Assembly (NCBI GenBank): GCA_967755175.1
Contig: CBRAFO010000006.1
Location: 27,088 to 91,087, forward strand
Direction of reading: 5' to 3'
Length of the DNA stretch: 64,000 nt
From: Rariglobus sp967755175
GTDB taxonomy: Bacteria; Verrucomicrobiota; Verrucomicrobiia; Opitutales; Opitutaceae
Below are positions 1 to 7,527 of the stretch, piece by piece. The position numbers and the translations under genes were made by a program. Numbering within the stretch: the first letter of the stretch is position 1; every line of letters begins with the position of its first letter. The notes beneath the pieces were generated by a model. It saw only the letters and a program-made list of their open reading frames with translations. It searched no databases and was not told the DNA's origin.

Positions 1-181
1 CGGATGGATTATCGCCGAGCAACTCGGTCAACTCCGCTCCCTCGACCACGTGCAACGAATGCAGACCTCGCATCGCTTGGTGCCTGAGCAACCACCCGCC
101 CGCCACCAGCACAACGAGCGTCGTCAGGCTCACCAACACCGCGAACTGCCACGTGAGGCGAAACGTGAGCGTGCGAATCAT
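1..181 (-). CDS. Sensor histidine kinase, N-terminal fragment (runs off the window)
   Basis: Only the first 60 codons lie in the window. They encode a short basic start (MIRTLTFRL), one strongly hydrophobic segment at about residues 10-32, and the beginning of a presumed periplasmic loop. This is how a two-component sensor kinase usually begins. Its ATG overlaps the TGA of the upstream response regulator gene by 4 bases (ATGA), so the two are probably translated together. The kinase assignment rests mainly on this coupling to an OmpR-type regulator, since no HisKA or HATPase domain is visible here. It would be the last gene of the minus-strand run that begins with the YceI gene. Confidence 0.6.
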   Translation of the reverse strand, partial: MIRTLTFRLTWQFAVLVSLTTLVVLVAGGWLLRHQAMRGLHSLHVVEGAELTELLGDNPS

Positions 182-846
182 GTGAACTGATAGCCCGTGC
201 CGCGCATGGTCTTGAACAACGGTTCCGCCCCCGGAGGCGCCGGAAATTTCTGCCGCAACTTGCGCACGTAAACGTCGATCAGGTTCGTCTCCATGTCATA
301 CGACGCGTCCCACACCCGCTCCGCGATGTGCGTCCTTGTGAGCACTCGACCGACGTTCTGCAAAAACAACTCCATCAGTGCGAACTCGCGATTTGTCAGC
401 TCCACCGGCGTGCCGTTAAATGTCACCGCTCGCGCCAGCAGATCCACGCGAATGCCGCGGTGTTCCAGCACCGTGGTCTTCCCGCCCGCGTGACGCCGCA
501 GCAGCGAGCGAAGCCGCGCCAGCAGTTCGTCGATGCTGAACGGCTTCGGCAGATAATCATCGGCACCCAAGTTCAGGCCGCGGATACGATCCGCCACCGC
601 GTCGCGCGCACTCAGGATCAGCACCGGCTCATTGAACCCTCCCGCCCGCCACACCCGCAGCAACTCAAGACCATCGCCGTCGGGCAGACCGAGATCCAGC
701 ACGACCGCATCATAATGCGATTCCGCCAGCGCATCGCGCGCAGCCGCGCAACTGCCCACCACGTGCGGGGTGTAGCTCTGCTCGGTCAGCGCGCGTTCCA
801 CAAACTGCGCCACCTTGCGCTCGTCTTCGACGATCAGGATTTTCAT
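178..846 (-). CDS. OmpR-family response regulator
   Basis: A 222-residue two-component response regulator that should bind DNA when phosphorylated. The receiver domain (about 1-115) has the acidic pair after MKILIVEDE, the phospho-acceptor Asp51 in VVLDLGLPDGDG and the conserved Lys in LPKPF. The rest is a winged-helix output domain with the typical ELTNREFALMELF and the closing RGTGYQF. Length and domain order are normal for the family. The start overlaps the TGA of the oxidase cytochrome gene by 4 bases, and the stop overlaps the kinase start by 4 bases. It therefore sits inside the operon and probably controls this respiratory/lipid module or senses its output. The signal is unknown. Confidence 0.92.
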   Translation of the reverse strand: MKILIVEDERKVAQFVERALTEQSYTPHVVGSCAAARDALAESHYDAVVLDLGLPDGDGLELLRVWRAGGFNEPVLILSARDAVADRIRGLNLGADDYLPKPFSIDELLARLRSLLRRHAGGKTTVLEHRGIRVDLLARAVTFNGTPVELTNREFALMELFLQNVGRVLTRTHIAERVWDASYDMETNLIDVYVRKLRQKFPAPPGAEPLFKTMRGTGYQFT

Positions 847-2711
847 GGAAAAGTAGGCCCAACATGCAGGCTCCGCACATAACGCGCGAGCGAAACCACC
901 TCGTCGTCCCGCAGGTATTCGTGCCCCGCCATCGGCGAAGCTGGCAGGCCGAATTTGATAACGCGCGCCAGTGACTCATCCAACGCATCCGCATTCACGC
1001 GCCGCCACGCATCCCGCGTCCAATCCGGCGGACGCACGCTCAACCGCTCCGCCATCACACCGTCGCCACAGCCGGAAGCCCCGTGGCAGTTAACACACAG
1101 CTGCGCGAACAACCGTGCCCCGTTCGCCACCTCCGCTGCTCCGCCGGCCGACGGAGTTGAAGGTTTCCACACCGTCACCTGCGCCACACGTTCGTCTACT
1201 GTCTCTGCGCCGAGCGAAGCGAGATAAGCCACCAGCGCCTCCCCGCGCCCATCGCCCTCGCGAAACAGATGCGCATACGACGGCATGCGCGAACCCGGCG
1301 AAATCACGCGCGGTGCGATCAAGTGCAGCCGATTCCACTCCGGCGAACGCCGATTGCCCACCTGCGTGAGGTCGGGCCCTTGGCGCCGGTTGCCGAAGAG
1401 CGGAGGTGTTTCCGCCAACGAAGTCGCCAGCGATTTTTCCGGCCCCCAGCGCGTTACGTCCAGCGTCCCCGGCCGCACATACTGCGAATGACAGTGAATG
1501 CATCCTTCGCCAATAAACACCTCGCGCCCGCGCAACACCTCTTGCACCGCAGCCGGGTTATCCACCTCGCCCGCCCGTCCAGGCGTAGCGGAGAGCACCA
1601 GCGACCCGAGCCCGATCAGCCCCACTCCGACCAGCAACGGCTGGCGTAACCCATGCCGCTCGCGACGTCGTGCCAGCAACACACCCGTGACCACCACGCC
1701 CGCCGCGCCCACAAACCAGACCGGCACCACGTGAAGATCCTGCGCCATGCCAATCCCCCATGCCGATCCCAACCAACCCGCGACTGCAAACACCACGCCC
1801 GCCACCCACGCCCGCCCACCGCGCGCCGGGTAATACACCAGCGCCACCGAATAGAGAGACACGCCCGCCGTATAGAGCATCTCCGCGCCCACAAACCCGC
1901 GCACCTCTCCACTGAGCAGCACGCACGCCACCGACAGCGCCACCCAGGCGCCGAACACAACGCGCCCCCACCAATCACGATCCATCCCTACGCCCGCCAA
2001 CACCGCGACACCGAGATGCATTCCAGCGTTTAACCAAAGACTCCCACTCTGCCCCCACGTGCCCGCGCGCAACGACGGCGTGTGCTGAATGATGTAGAAC
2101 GCCGCCGAATCCATCCACACCAACGCCAAAAACACCAACGTCCACGTGCCCACGCGCTTCGGTTTAAAATCACCACTCGTTGAAACCTCGGCCGCCGTCC
2201 CCACCCGCAGCCACCGCGTGGCGCCCACGGCCACTAGTATAAAGACAATGCTCACCCCCGTCTGCGCGCGCGCAGACGCCGTGAACACCACCGGGAAATT
2301 GCACGCCGCATACGCCAACCCCGTGCCCAAGCCCACCGCCAGCCCCAGACGCTTCACCCCGACCGCCACGCGCAACCCCGAGGCCAACGTCACCGTCAGC
2401 CAGCCCAACGCCAGCCCGATCACCGCCGCCGTCCACGCCGACGCGCTCACGCACGCCGCTCCCGCCGCCCCTGCACACGCCAGTGAACTCCACGCCAACA
2501 CGCGAGGATACGTGGCCGCTCTAAAACGCCACGCAGCCAACACGCTTCCCACGACACCACCGACGCCGAGTGCCCCCATCGCCACGCGCAGCCCGGCCTC
2601 GCCCACGGAAGCGCGCAACAGTTCCAAAAACGCGAACTCCGCAAAAATCAGAAAATACCCATACGTCGCCGCGATCACCACGACCGCGGCTACAAAGCTT
2701 TTTTCAGCCAT
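843..2711 (-). CDS. MFS-like membrane protein fused to CcoO-like diheme cytochrome c
   Basis: About 622 residues from the chosen ATG at 2711 (MAEKSF). An upstream in-frame ATG lies in a repeat that reads as MTN peptides and is unlikely to be used. Residues 1 to about 380 contain roughly 12-13 hydrophobic segments with a major-facilitator look. The C-terminal third is periplasmic cytochrome c with two CXXCH motifs: CIHCH near residue 404, followed by SQYVRPGTLD as in cbb3 oxidase subunit II (CcoO), and CVNCH near residue 537. Met residues in PGSRMPSYAH and ASPMAGHEY could be axial ligands. It follows the oxidase subunit I gene and probably feeds it electrons. The MFS half is unexpected in CcoO. 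A known precedent for an MFS protein serving cbb3 oxidase is the copper importer CcoA, but linking the two is inference. Confidence 0.75.
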   Translation of the reverse strand: MAEKSFVAAVVVIAATYGYFLIFAEFAFLELLRASVGEAGLRVAMGALGVGGVVGSVLAAWRFRAATYPRVLAWSSLACAGAAGAACVSASAWTAAVIGLALGWLTVTLASGLRVAVGVKRLGLAVGLGTGLAYAACNFPVVFTASARAQTGVSIVFILVAVGATRWLRVGTAAEVSTSGDFKPKRVGTWTLVFLALVWMDSAAFYIIQHTPSLRAGTWGQSGSLWLNAGMHLGVAVLAGVGMDRDWWGRVVFGAWVALSVACVLLSGEVRGFVGAEMLYTAGVSLYSVALVYYPARGGRAWVAGVVFAVAGWLGSAWGIGMAQDLHVVPVWFVGAAGVVVTGVLLARRRERHGLRQPLLVGVGLIGLGSLVLSATPGRAGEVDNPAAVQEVLRGREVFIGEGCIHCHSQYVRPGTLDVTRWGPEKSLATSLAETPPLFGNRRQGPDLTQVGNRRSPEWNRLHLIAPRVISPGSRMPSYAHLFREGDGRGEALVAYLASLGAETVDERVAQVTVWKPSTPSAGGAAEVANGARLFAQLCVNCHGASGCGDGVMAERLSVRPPDWTRDAWRRVNADALDESLARVIKFGLPASPMAGHEYLRDDEVVSLARYVRSLHVGPTFP

Positions 2712-2720
2712 CCCTGTCCG

Positions 2721-2763
2721 TGTCATTTCATTCGTCATTGGACATTCGCCATTCGTCATTCCG
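2721..2763. repeat. ATTCGTC low-complexity repeat
   Basis: Reiterated CATTCGTCATT/GGACATTCGCCATT units lie just upstream of the start of the MFS-cytochrome gene and overlap the last codons of the oxidase subunit I gene. The same unit recurs at 4595-4620, again just upstream of a minus-strand gene. On the minus strand it reads as AATGACGAATG and generates spurious in-frame Met-Thr-Asn start extensions. Its function is unknown. Confidence 0.7.
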
Positions 2764-4465
2764 CATCCGCGCGGCCCCACCCTCGCCGACGGAGCAACCA
2801 AACCTGCGCGACGACCAACGCGAGATCGGTCACCGGCACGCTAGTCCAGGCAACCGACAACCATCCCAACCCGATTGCCGCCGCACTAAATCCCCCCGCA
2901 GCCAGTCGAAACAAAATCGTGAACTCCAACACCGCCCGCAACCGCGTCACTCCACCTAACACGAGCGCCAGCAAATAACTCGCGCCCACCGCGCCAACAA
3001 ACGCCCCCATCCATCGCAGGAACACCAGCGCATCGCCCGTCGGCACCGCCACGCCCATGAGCGGCAACACGCGCACCGGCGCGAACACCAGCCCGAGTCC
3101 GGTAAGAAAATCCATCGCCCCCGCCCCCAGCGCGAGCCAACGAGCCCAGCATAACGTCGATGTTTTCATAAAAAGACCCGCCCACCTCGCCGCCCCCTTC
3201 GCAGACACGAGCCAACGCACCGAAACCACCAGCATGACCGCCCCCGCCGCCAGCCGCACCGCATAAAGTGCCTGCGTCCAAGCCTCGCTCCGAAACAAGT
3301 CCCCCACGCTCGCCTGTTCACACCAACCGAGCACGAGCAAGGCCGCGACGTGCATCACGCACCCGCCCTGCCACAGCCAGAAATTCCCCCGCGGCTCGGC
3401 CCGTGGCGCGAGCTGCCGCAAAATCACCAAGTTCATGCACGTGACCAACCCCGCCATCGCGAGATGCGCGTGCGCAACCAATCCGTTGGTGAATTTCAAC
3501 CGCTCCGAAACCCCGGGTAAAAACGTGAACCACCCCGTCGCCACAAGCAGCAGCCACCACGCAAACGCCGCGCCCAACCAGGGCCGTGCCGCCACACTCC
3601 ACGCGAACCGCCGAAAATACCACCAAGCCAGCGGCACCCAACCGAGCAGCAGTCCCAGCCCGAGAATCTGCGCCCACGCGTGATGCGAAGCATGCCCATG
3701 ATCAATCGCCGCAAACACCACCCAAGACCCGGCCAGCGCCACCCAAAACCACTTCGCGCCACCCAGCATCGAGTAACCTAATAGGTTACTCGATGCCGGG
3801 CTCAGGCCCGGGGCTGCGGCCGGATTCGACCGGTGCAGCACGCGAAGCATCAGCGGGAGCAGGCCGAAGATCGTTACGATGCCGAGGGTTGAGCCGAGCA
3901 GGCTCGCGCCGGTCGCGCCTCCGCTGTCGGGATTGACCGACGGATACACCTCGCGCCCCGCCGCCCAATAAAGCAGTCCCGGCATGAACAGTAGCCCCGC
4001 CAATAGCGCCCCGCGCAACCAGTCAGCCGTTCGCTCGCCTTCTGCACCACGACGCCACCACGCGTGCGCAGCACACACGGTCCACAAAACCACCATGGCC
4101 GCCGACAACAGACCGCGTGCCCAGTCATGCCAGTCGAGAAACAGCTTTCCACTGGTCACTCCACCGAGCCAGGCGATACCGCCCAGCGCCAGCGCGAGCG
4201 ACCACGCGGCGAGGGTGACCCGCACATGTGTGACCGCCTGCGGATGCCGCGTGTCCACACACCACGCGAGCAAGGCACCGACCAGCGGCAACGCGCACCA
4301 GCCGTAGAGCTGCCAATTCAAATGCAGCGGCATCCAACGCCCGTAGGTGAGCGGTGCGAGCGAATCGCCCAAGGCAGGCCAGATCAACTCGGCGGCCAGC
4401 AGCACGCCCACGACATTCGCCGCCACCAGCCAACCGAATGCGTGACGCGTGACCGACTGCGCCAT
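2756..4465 (-). CDS. Divergent cbb3/NorB-like heme-copper oxidase subunit I
   Basis: About 569 residues from the ATG at 4465 (MAQSVTRHAF). An ORF extension of 48 residues passes through a low-complexity repeat and is not convincing. There are about 12 transmembrane segments. Candidate heme and copper ligands are the His in PLHLNWQLYGW (low-spin heme), the His cluster in DHGHASHHAWAQ, whose HH and WAQ resemble cbb3 CcoN, and HAHLAMAG (heme pair, like CcoN HVHSG). The TM6 GHN motif that supplies a CuB His in CcoN is not obvious; the aligned stretch reads GASLLG. A family A palindrome (3762-3800) is inserted in frame in a loop and encodes SSNLLGYS. The gene sits between an ABC ATPase and a CcoO-like cytochrome fusion. 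It is probably a terminal oxidase or a relative; exact class and activity are uncertain. Confidence 0.68.
   Translation of the reverse strand: MAQSVTRHAFGWLVAANVVGVLLAAELIWPALGDSLAPLTYGRWMPLHLNWQLYGWCALPLVGALLAWCVDTRHPQAVTHVRVTLAAWSLALALGGIAWLGGVTSGKLFLDWHDWARGLLSAAMVVLWTVCAAHAWWRRGAEGERTADWLRGALLAGLLFMPGLLYWAAGREVYPSVNPDSGGATGASLLGSTLGIVTIFGLLPLMLRVLHRSNPAAAPGLSPASSNLLGYSMLGGAKWFWVALAGSWVVFAAIDHGHASHHAWAQILGLGLLLGWVPLAWWYFRRFAWSVAARPWLGAAFAWWLLLVATGWFTFLPGVSERLKFTNGLVAHAHLAMAGLVTCMNLVILRQLAPRAEPRGNFWLWQGGCVMHVAALLVLGWCEQASVGDLFRSEAWTQALYAVRLAAGAVMLVVSVRWLVSAKGAARWAGLFMKTSTLCWARWLALGAGAMDFLTGLGLVFAPVRVLPLMGVAVPTGDALVFLRWMGAFVGAVGASYLLALVLGGVTRLRAVLEFTILFRLAAGGFSAAAIGLGWLSVAWTSVPVTDLALVVAQVWLLRRRGWGRADAE
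3762..3800. repeat. Family A palindrome inside oxidase gene
   Basis: A perfect inverted repeat with 15-base arms (GCATCGAGTAACCTA at 3766-3780, its complement at 3782-3796) around one central base. It extends to 19-base arms with one mismatch. It lies in frame in the oxidase subunit I gene and reads S-N-L-L-G-Y-S on the coding strand. The other two coding-strand frames contain stops (TAA, TAG). A second copy is at 22977-23001 in oleD. Confidence 0.9.
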
Positions 4466-4594
4466 CTCAAAGTGGATGACCGCCTGCGGACCGCGTTGTG
4501 CGGACTCAGTATGGTCTACGCCCTCACCGCGCGATTCTGCACGCGACCCGGCGACGCCCGGGGATCGCCGGCCGCCGTCATGACCCGCGCACTG

Positions 4595-4620
4595 TTCGTC
4601 ATTCGTCATTCGTCATTCCG
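4595..4620. repeat. ATTCGTC low-complexity repeat, second copy
   Basis: Tandem TTCGTCA units directly downstream of the ABC ATPase gene and upstream of the oxidase start, matching the repeat at 2721-2763. It lies in the 181-base gap between the two genes. Confidence 0.7.
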
Positions 4621-4646
4621 CCTCTCCGAACGAGGCGAGGCGTCGC

Positions 4647-5324
4647 TCACACGTCCGACAGTTTTCCACCACGCACGCGCAAGGTGCGGTCGCAGGCCTC
4701 GGCGAAGCGGCGTTCATGCGTGGCCAGCACCACGGCGACGCCTTCGCGGGCAGCCAGTTGTTTAAGCAGCGCAAACACCGTGTCGCCCGTTTCCTCATCG
4801 AGGGAACCCGTGGGTTCGTCAGCCAGCAGCAGGCGCGGCGCATTCATGAGCGCACGGCAGATGGCGGTGCGTTGACGTTCGCCGCCCGAAAGATCCTGCA
4901 CGCGATGGCGAATACGGTCGGCCAGCCCGACCTGCTCGGCCAGTTCACGCACGCGCGCGGCGGTCGCGTCCGCAGCCCGACCGGCGGCGAGCGCCGGCAC
5001 GCGGATGTTTTCCTCGACCGTGAGATCGGGAATGAGGTTGTGCAGTTGAAACACGAACCCGAGGTGCTGCCGACGAAGCGTGTTGCGCGCCGCCTCGGAA
5101 CACGGGTCGAGTCCGCAGACCGACAACACGCCGCGATCCGGCGTATCGAGGCCGCCGAGGAGGTGGAGCAGCGTGCTCTTGCCCGAGCCCGATGCGCCCC
5201 ACAGCGCAACGACTTCGCCCGCGCGCACCTCCAGGCTGACGCCCTGCAGCACGGAGATGCGCCCCTTGTCGTAGGTCTTCCAGACATCGCGCGCCGTCGC
5301 GATGATTTCACCCTGCGCGCTCAC
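4647..5324 (-). CDS. ABC transporter ATPase, LolD/MacB type
   Basis: 225 residues from a GTG at 5324 (VSAQGE). Another GTG at 5348 is possible, but 5324 overlaps the stop of a small upstream ORF as GTGA and fits the operon. Walker A is GASGSGKST (residues 43-51), the signature is LSGGERQR, and Walker B is LLLADEPTGSLDEE, which is typical of the LolD/MacB/FtsE group working with FtsX-type permeases. The partner is the permease gene just upstream. Such pairs extract or move lipids, lipoproteins or peptides from the outer leaflet of the inner membrane. The substrate is unknown; the neighbouring prenyl synthase and YceI genes make an isoprenoid lipid a fair guess. Confidence 0.9.
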   Translation of the reverse strand: MSAQGEIIATARDVWKTYDKGRISVLQGVSLEVRAGEVVALWGASGSGKSTLLHLLGGLDTPDRGVLSVCGLDPCSEAARNTLRRQHLGFVFQLHNLIPDLTVEENIRVPALAAGRAADATAARVRELAEQVGLADRIRHRVQDLSGGERQRTAICRALMNAPRLLLADEPTGSLDEETGDTVFALLKQLAAREGVAVVLATHERRFAEACDRTLRVRGGKLSDV

Positions 5325-5506
5325 GACCGAGCCTCCCTTGCGCCACACTCCGCCAGCCCGAGCATCCCGAGCCGCACGCCTGTCCGGCCTTTTGCCCCCA
5401 TCACCGGCCCGGCAAGTTTGTCACTTAATAAGTGACAAACTTGCTTGGGGCCGTGGACGGAGGAGGCGCGGTGGAGATGGAAGCGGAGCTGGGTAAAGTT
5501 ATTCAT
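5321..5506 (-). CDS. Possible 61-residue peptide linking permease and ATPase genes
   Basis: An ATG-initiated ORF whose start overlaps the end of the permease gene (ATGAATAA) and whose TGA overlaps the GTG of the ATPase (GTGA). It begins MNNFTQLRF and contains the family B palindrome, read as VCHLLSDKLAG. The double overlap is what translational coupling looks like, but no protein family is recognised and the ORF could be a chance product of the inserted palindrome, which is open in only this frame. Treat it as a candidate only. Confidence 0.3.
   Translation of the reverse strand: MNNFTQLRFHLHRASSVHGPKQVCHLLSDKLAGPVMGAKGRTGVRLGMLGLAECGAREARS
5412..5444. repeat. Family B palindrome
   Basis: A perfect palindrome: 16-base arms (GCAAGTTTGTCACTTA and its complement) around a central A at 5428. 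It shares the core GTTTGTCACTTA/TAAGTGACAAAC with copies at 10582-10606 and 31687-31723, and with a variant at 23778-23808. It lies between the permease and ATPase genes. It could form a stem-loop in the transcript, though there is no T-run. Confidence 0.92.
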
Positions 5507-6611
5507 AACGCAGGGCCTCGGCGGGTTGGATGCGGGCGGCGAAACGGGCGGGGTAAATCGCTCCGGCCACCGCAGTGACCACGGCGGTGACCGCGATGCC
5601 GACGACCACCAGCGGCTCGACGCGCGCTTGCACGTAACCGTTGAACTGCGGCACGTGCTCCATGATGCCGAGCATCACCAGGCCGATGGTGAATCCCACC
5701 ACGAGACCGGCCAGCGCGATCATGCCGGCCTCGCCAAAGATCAGCGCCGCCACCTGCCGCTCCGAAAACCCGCACACGCGCAACACCGCGATTTCGCGGA
5801 TACGTCCGAACACCGAGAGCAACATCGTGTTGGCCACCCCGAGTCCACCGAGGAAGAACGCGCAAACTCCCACCGCCCACGCGGTGAAGTTGAGGATCTT
5901 AAAACTGTTGTAGCTCTGGCTGAATTCACGGTTCTCCAGCGCGATCACGCCGCCATGCGCGCTCTCGATGGCGGCCTTGAACGCCGTGCCTTGCGAGCGG
6001 TCGCGCAGCTTCACCGCAACGACGGAAGCGACGCCTTCGCGATGGAAAAACGCCTGTGCGTCTTTCAGCGGGAGAAACACGCCGCCATCCTCGAAGCCGT
6101 TCTCGTTTTTGAAAATGCCACCGACTTTGAACGTGCCGCGCCCGATCGCGACCGGCTCGCCCATCTTCGCCTTGAGAAACTCCGCCGCACGCGCACCGAG
6201 GTAAACCTCGCCATCGGTTTTCCCGAACGTGTCACGGGAACCGGCGCGCCATTCACCGCGGATCAGGCGCGGGTCGTCGGCTTCGATGCCGAAGCACGTG
6301 ACGACCGGATTGCCGGGCGCAGACACGATGCCGAAGAGCAACGGGTGAGCCGACTCGACTTGCGGCAGCGCGCGGATGTCGCGCACTTGCTCGGTGGTGA
6401 CAGAGCTGAAGAACAGGTCGGAGACGTTGCGCTCGAAGACGAGATAATGGCTGTCCGTTGAGAGGATGCGTTCGAACATGCCGATCGCTCCCGTGACGAT
6501 GGCGAGGATCGCCAGCATCGCAGCAACGCCGAAGCCGATGCCCGCCACGCCGATCAGCGCGCGCAACCGGTGACGGCGCAGGTTGGTAAAGATGAGCGAA
6601 AGAAAACGCAT
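5499..6611 (-). CDS. ABC transporter permease, FtsX/LolC-like
   Basis: 370 residues from ATG at 6611 (MRFLSLIF). A longer ORF extends upstream but overlaps the prenyl synthase gene. The order is an N-terminal transmembrane helix after a basic start (TNLRRHRLRALIG), a large periplasmic domain (about 50-240, MacB_PCD-like), then three transmembrane helices with the FtsX-type core (VANTMLLSVFGRIREIAVLR) and a short tail ending ALRYE. This is the usual topology of LolC/MacB-type permeases. It is separated from the prenyl synthase stop by 19 bases and partners the downstream ATPase. It probably moves a lipophilic substrate or drives shape changes in an envelope complex; the substrate is not visible from sequence. 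Confidence 0.88.
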   Translation of the reverse strand: MRFLSLIFTNLRRHRLRALIGVAGIGFGVAAMLAILAIVTGAIGMFERILSTDSHYLVFERNVSDLFFSSVTTEQVRDIRALPQVESAHPLLFGIVSAPGNPVVTCFGIEADDPRLIRGEWRAGSRDTFGKTDGEVYLGARAAEFLKAKMGEPVAIGRGTFKVGGIFKNENGFEDGGVFLPLKDAQAFFHREGVASVVAVKLRDRSQGTAFKAAIESAHGGVIALENREFSQSYNSFKILNFTAWAVGVCAFFLGGLGVANTMLLSVFGRIREIAVLRVCGFSERQVAALIFGEAGMIALAGLVVGFTIGLVMLGIMEHVPQFNGYVQARVEPLVVVGIAVTAVVTAVAGAIYPARFAARIQPAEALRYE

Positions 6612-6630
6612 TTTGGAGAAGACGGTGAAC

Positions 6631-7527
6631 TCAAGCGGCGGCCGAGCCAATCGTCGGCTCCACAAAATCGCGATGGAACCCAGCGAGGTAACTCCAGCGC
6701 GGCGAAGCGGCGGCGAGCTCCCCCACGACGCGGCTGGCCTGCGCGAGGAGCCGCACGATCCGCGCCCGTGCCGGCGCGATGCCTAAGGCGTGCGCGAGAT
6801 TGGGACGGTTGAGCAGGCGATCACGCCCGGTGGTCTTGCCCGCCTCGAATGCGTTAAGCAGCGCGTCCTGCAGGTCGTCGGCCGCTTGATACGCGAGGCC
6901 CCAGTAAATACAGAGCGCCTTGAGTTTTTGGCATTCCAAGAGCGACGGCGAGGCGAGCAAGGCCGGGTAGTAAACCGCCAGCCAGAAGAGCGCCACGGTC
7001 TTGCGCGATGCGATGACGGACACCTCGCGGGCCGAACGATCACTCTCGGCGAACGCGAGATCGGCGGCCTGTCCGCCCACGAGCCCGGCGGGCCCGAGAC
7101 ACGCGTCGAGGCAGGCGGCGGCCCGCATGCGGATGTCCTGCGAATGCGCCGCAAAGGCAAAGCTCGCCAACGCATACGCGCGATTGATGAACGCAAGCGC
7201 CGCGAGAATGGTCGCGGCTTCTCCGTGGAACCGGTGCGCGCAGGGTAAACCACGCCGCGTGCTGGCGTCGTCCATGCAGGGCAAGTCGTCGATCAGCAGC
7301 GAGGCGAGATGGAAGTATTCAACCGAGCACGCCAGTCGCTCAGCCGCGCCGTCGTCGAGGTGGTGCGTGCTCGCGGCGGCGAGCACCAGACGCGCCCGCA
7401 CGAGCTTGCCGGGATTGCCGGCGGCATGCGCAATCGTGTCACGCAAGCGGCGGTCAACCGCCGCCGAGCCCGGGCTGTTTTCAACCAAGGCGGCGCACAA
7501 ACGGGCGTAGGTAAGCGGAGAAGTCAC
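6631..7527 (-). CDS. Isoprenyl diphosphate synthase (polyprenyl synthetase family)
   Basis: 298 residues from a GTG at 7527 that overlaps the YceI stop as GTGA, which decides the start; the longer ORF upstream is out-of-frame sequence of the YceI gene. The two aspartate-rich motifs of trans-prenyltransferases are present: DDLPCMDD (Asp80, 81, 86) and DDLQD (217-221). These bind the allylic diphosphate through Mg2+. Other matches are GKLVRARL for the GKxxR region and GGQAADL. The length fits farnesyl or geranylgeranyl diphosphate synthases of the IspA type. Whether it is the housekeeping enzyme or makes a special isoprenoid for this operon cannot be told. Coupling to YceI, a polyisoprenoid-binding family, suggests the latter. 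Confidence 0.87.
   Translation of the reverse strand: MTSPLTYARLCAALVENSPGSAAVDRRLRDTIAHAAGNPGKLVRARLVLAAASTHHLDDGAAERLACSVEYFHLASLLIDDLPCMDDASTRRGLPCAHRFHGEAATILAALAFINRAYALASFAFAAHSQDIRMRAAACLDACLGPAGLVGGQAADLAFAESDRSAREVSVIASRKTVALFWLAVYYPALLASPSLLECQKLKALCIYWGLAYQAADDLQDALLNAFEAGKTTGRDRLLNRPNLAHALGIAPARARIVRLLAQASRVVGELAAASPRWSYLAGFHRDFVEPTIGSAAA

Noticed and set aside
328..882. Long plus-strand ORF opposite the response regulator
   Set aside because: It is the antisense shadow of the clearly recognisable OmpR-family gene; high GC content keeps opposite frames open. The same applies to many other long ORFs, for example 15186-17426 opposite the PEPCK-like gene and 31705-32748 opposite holA.
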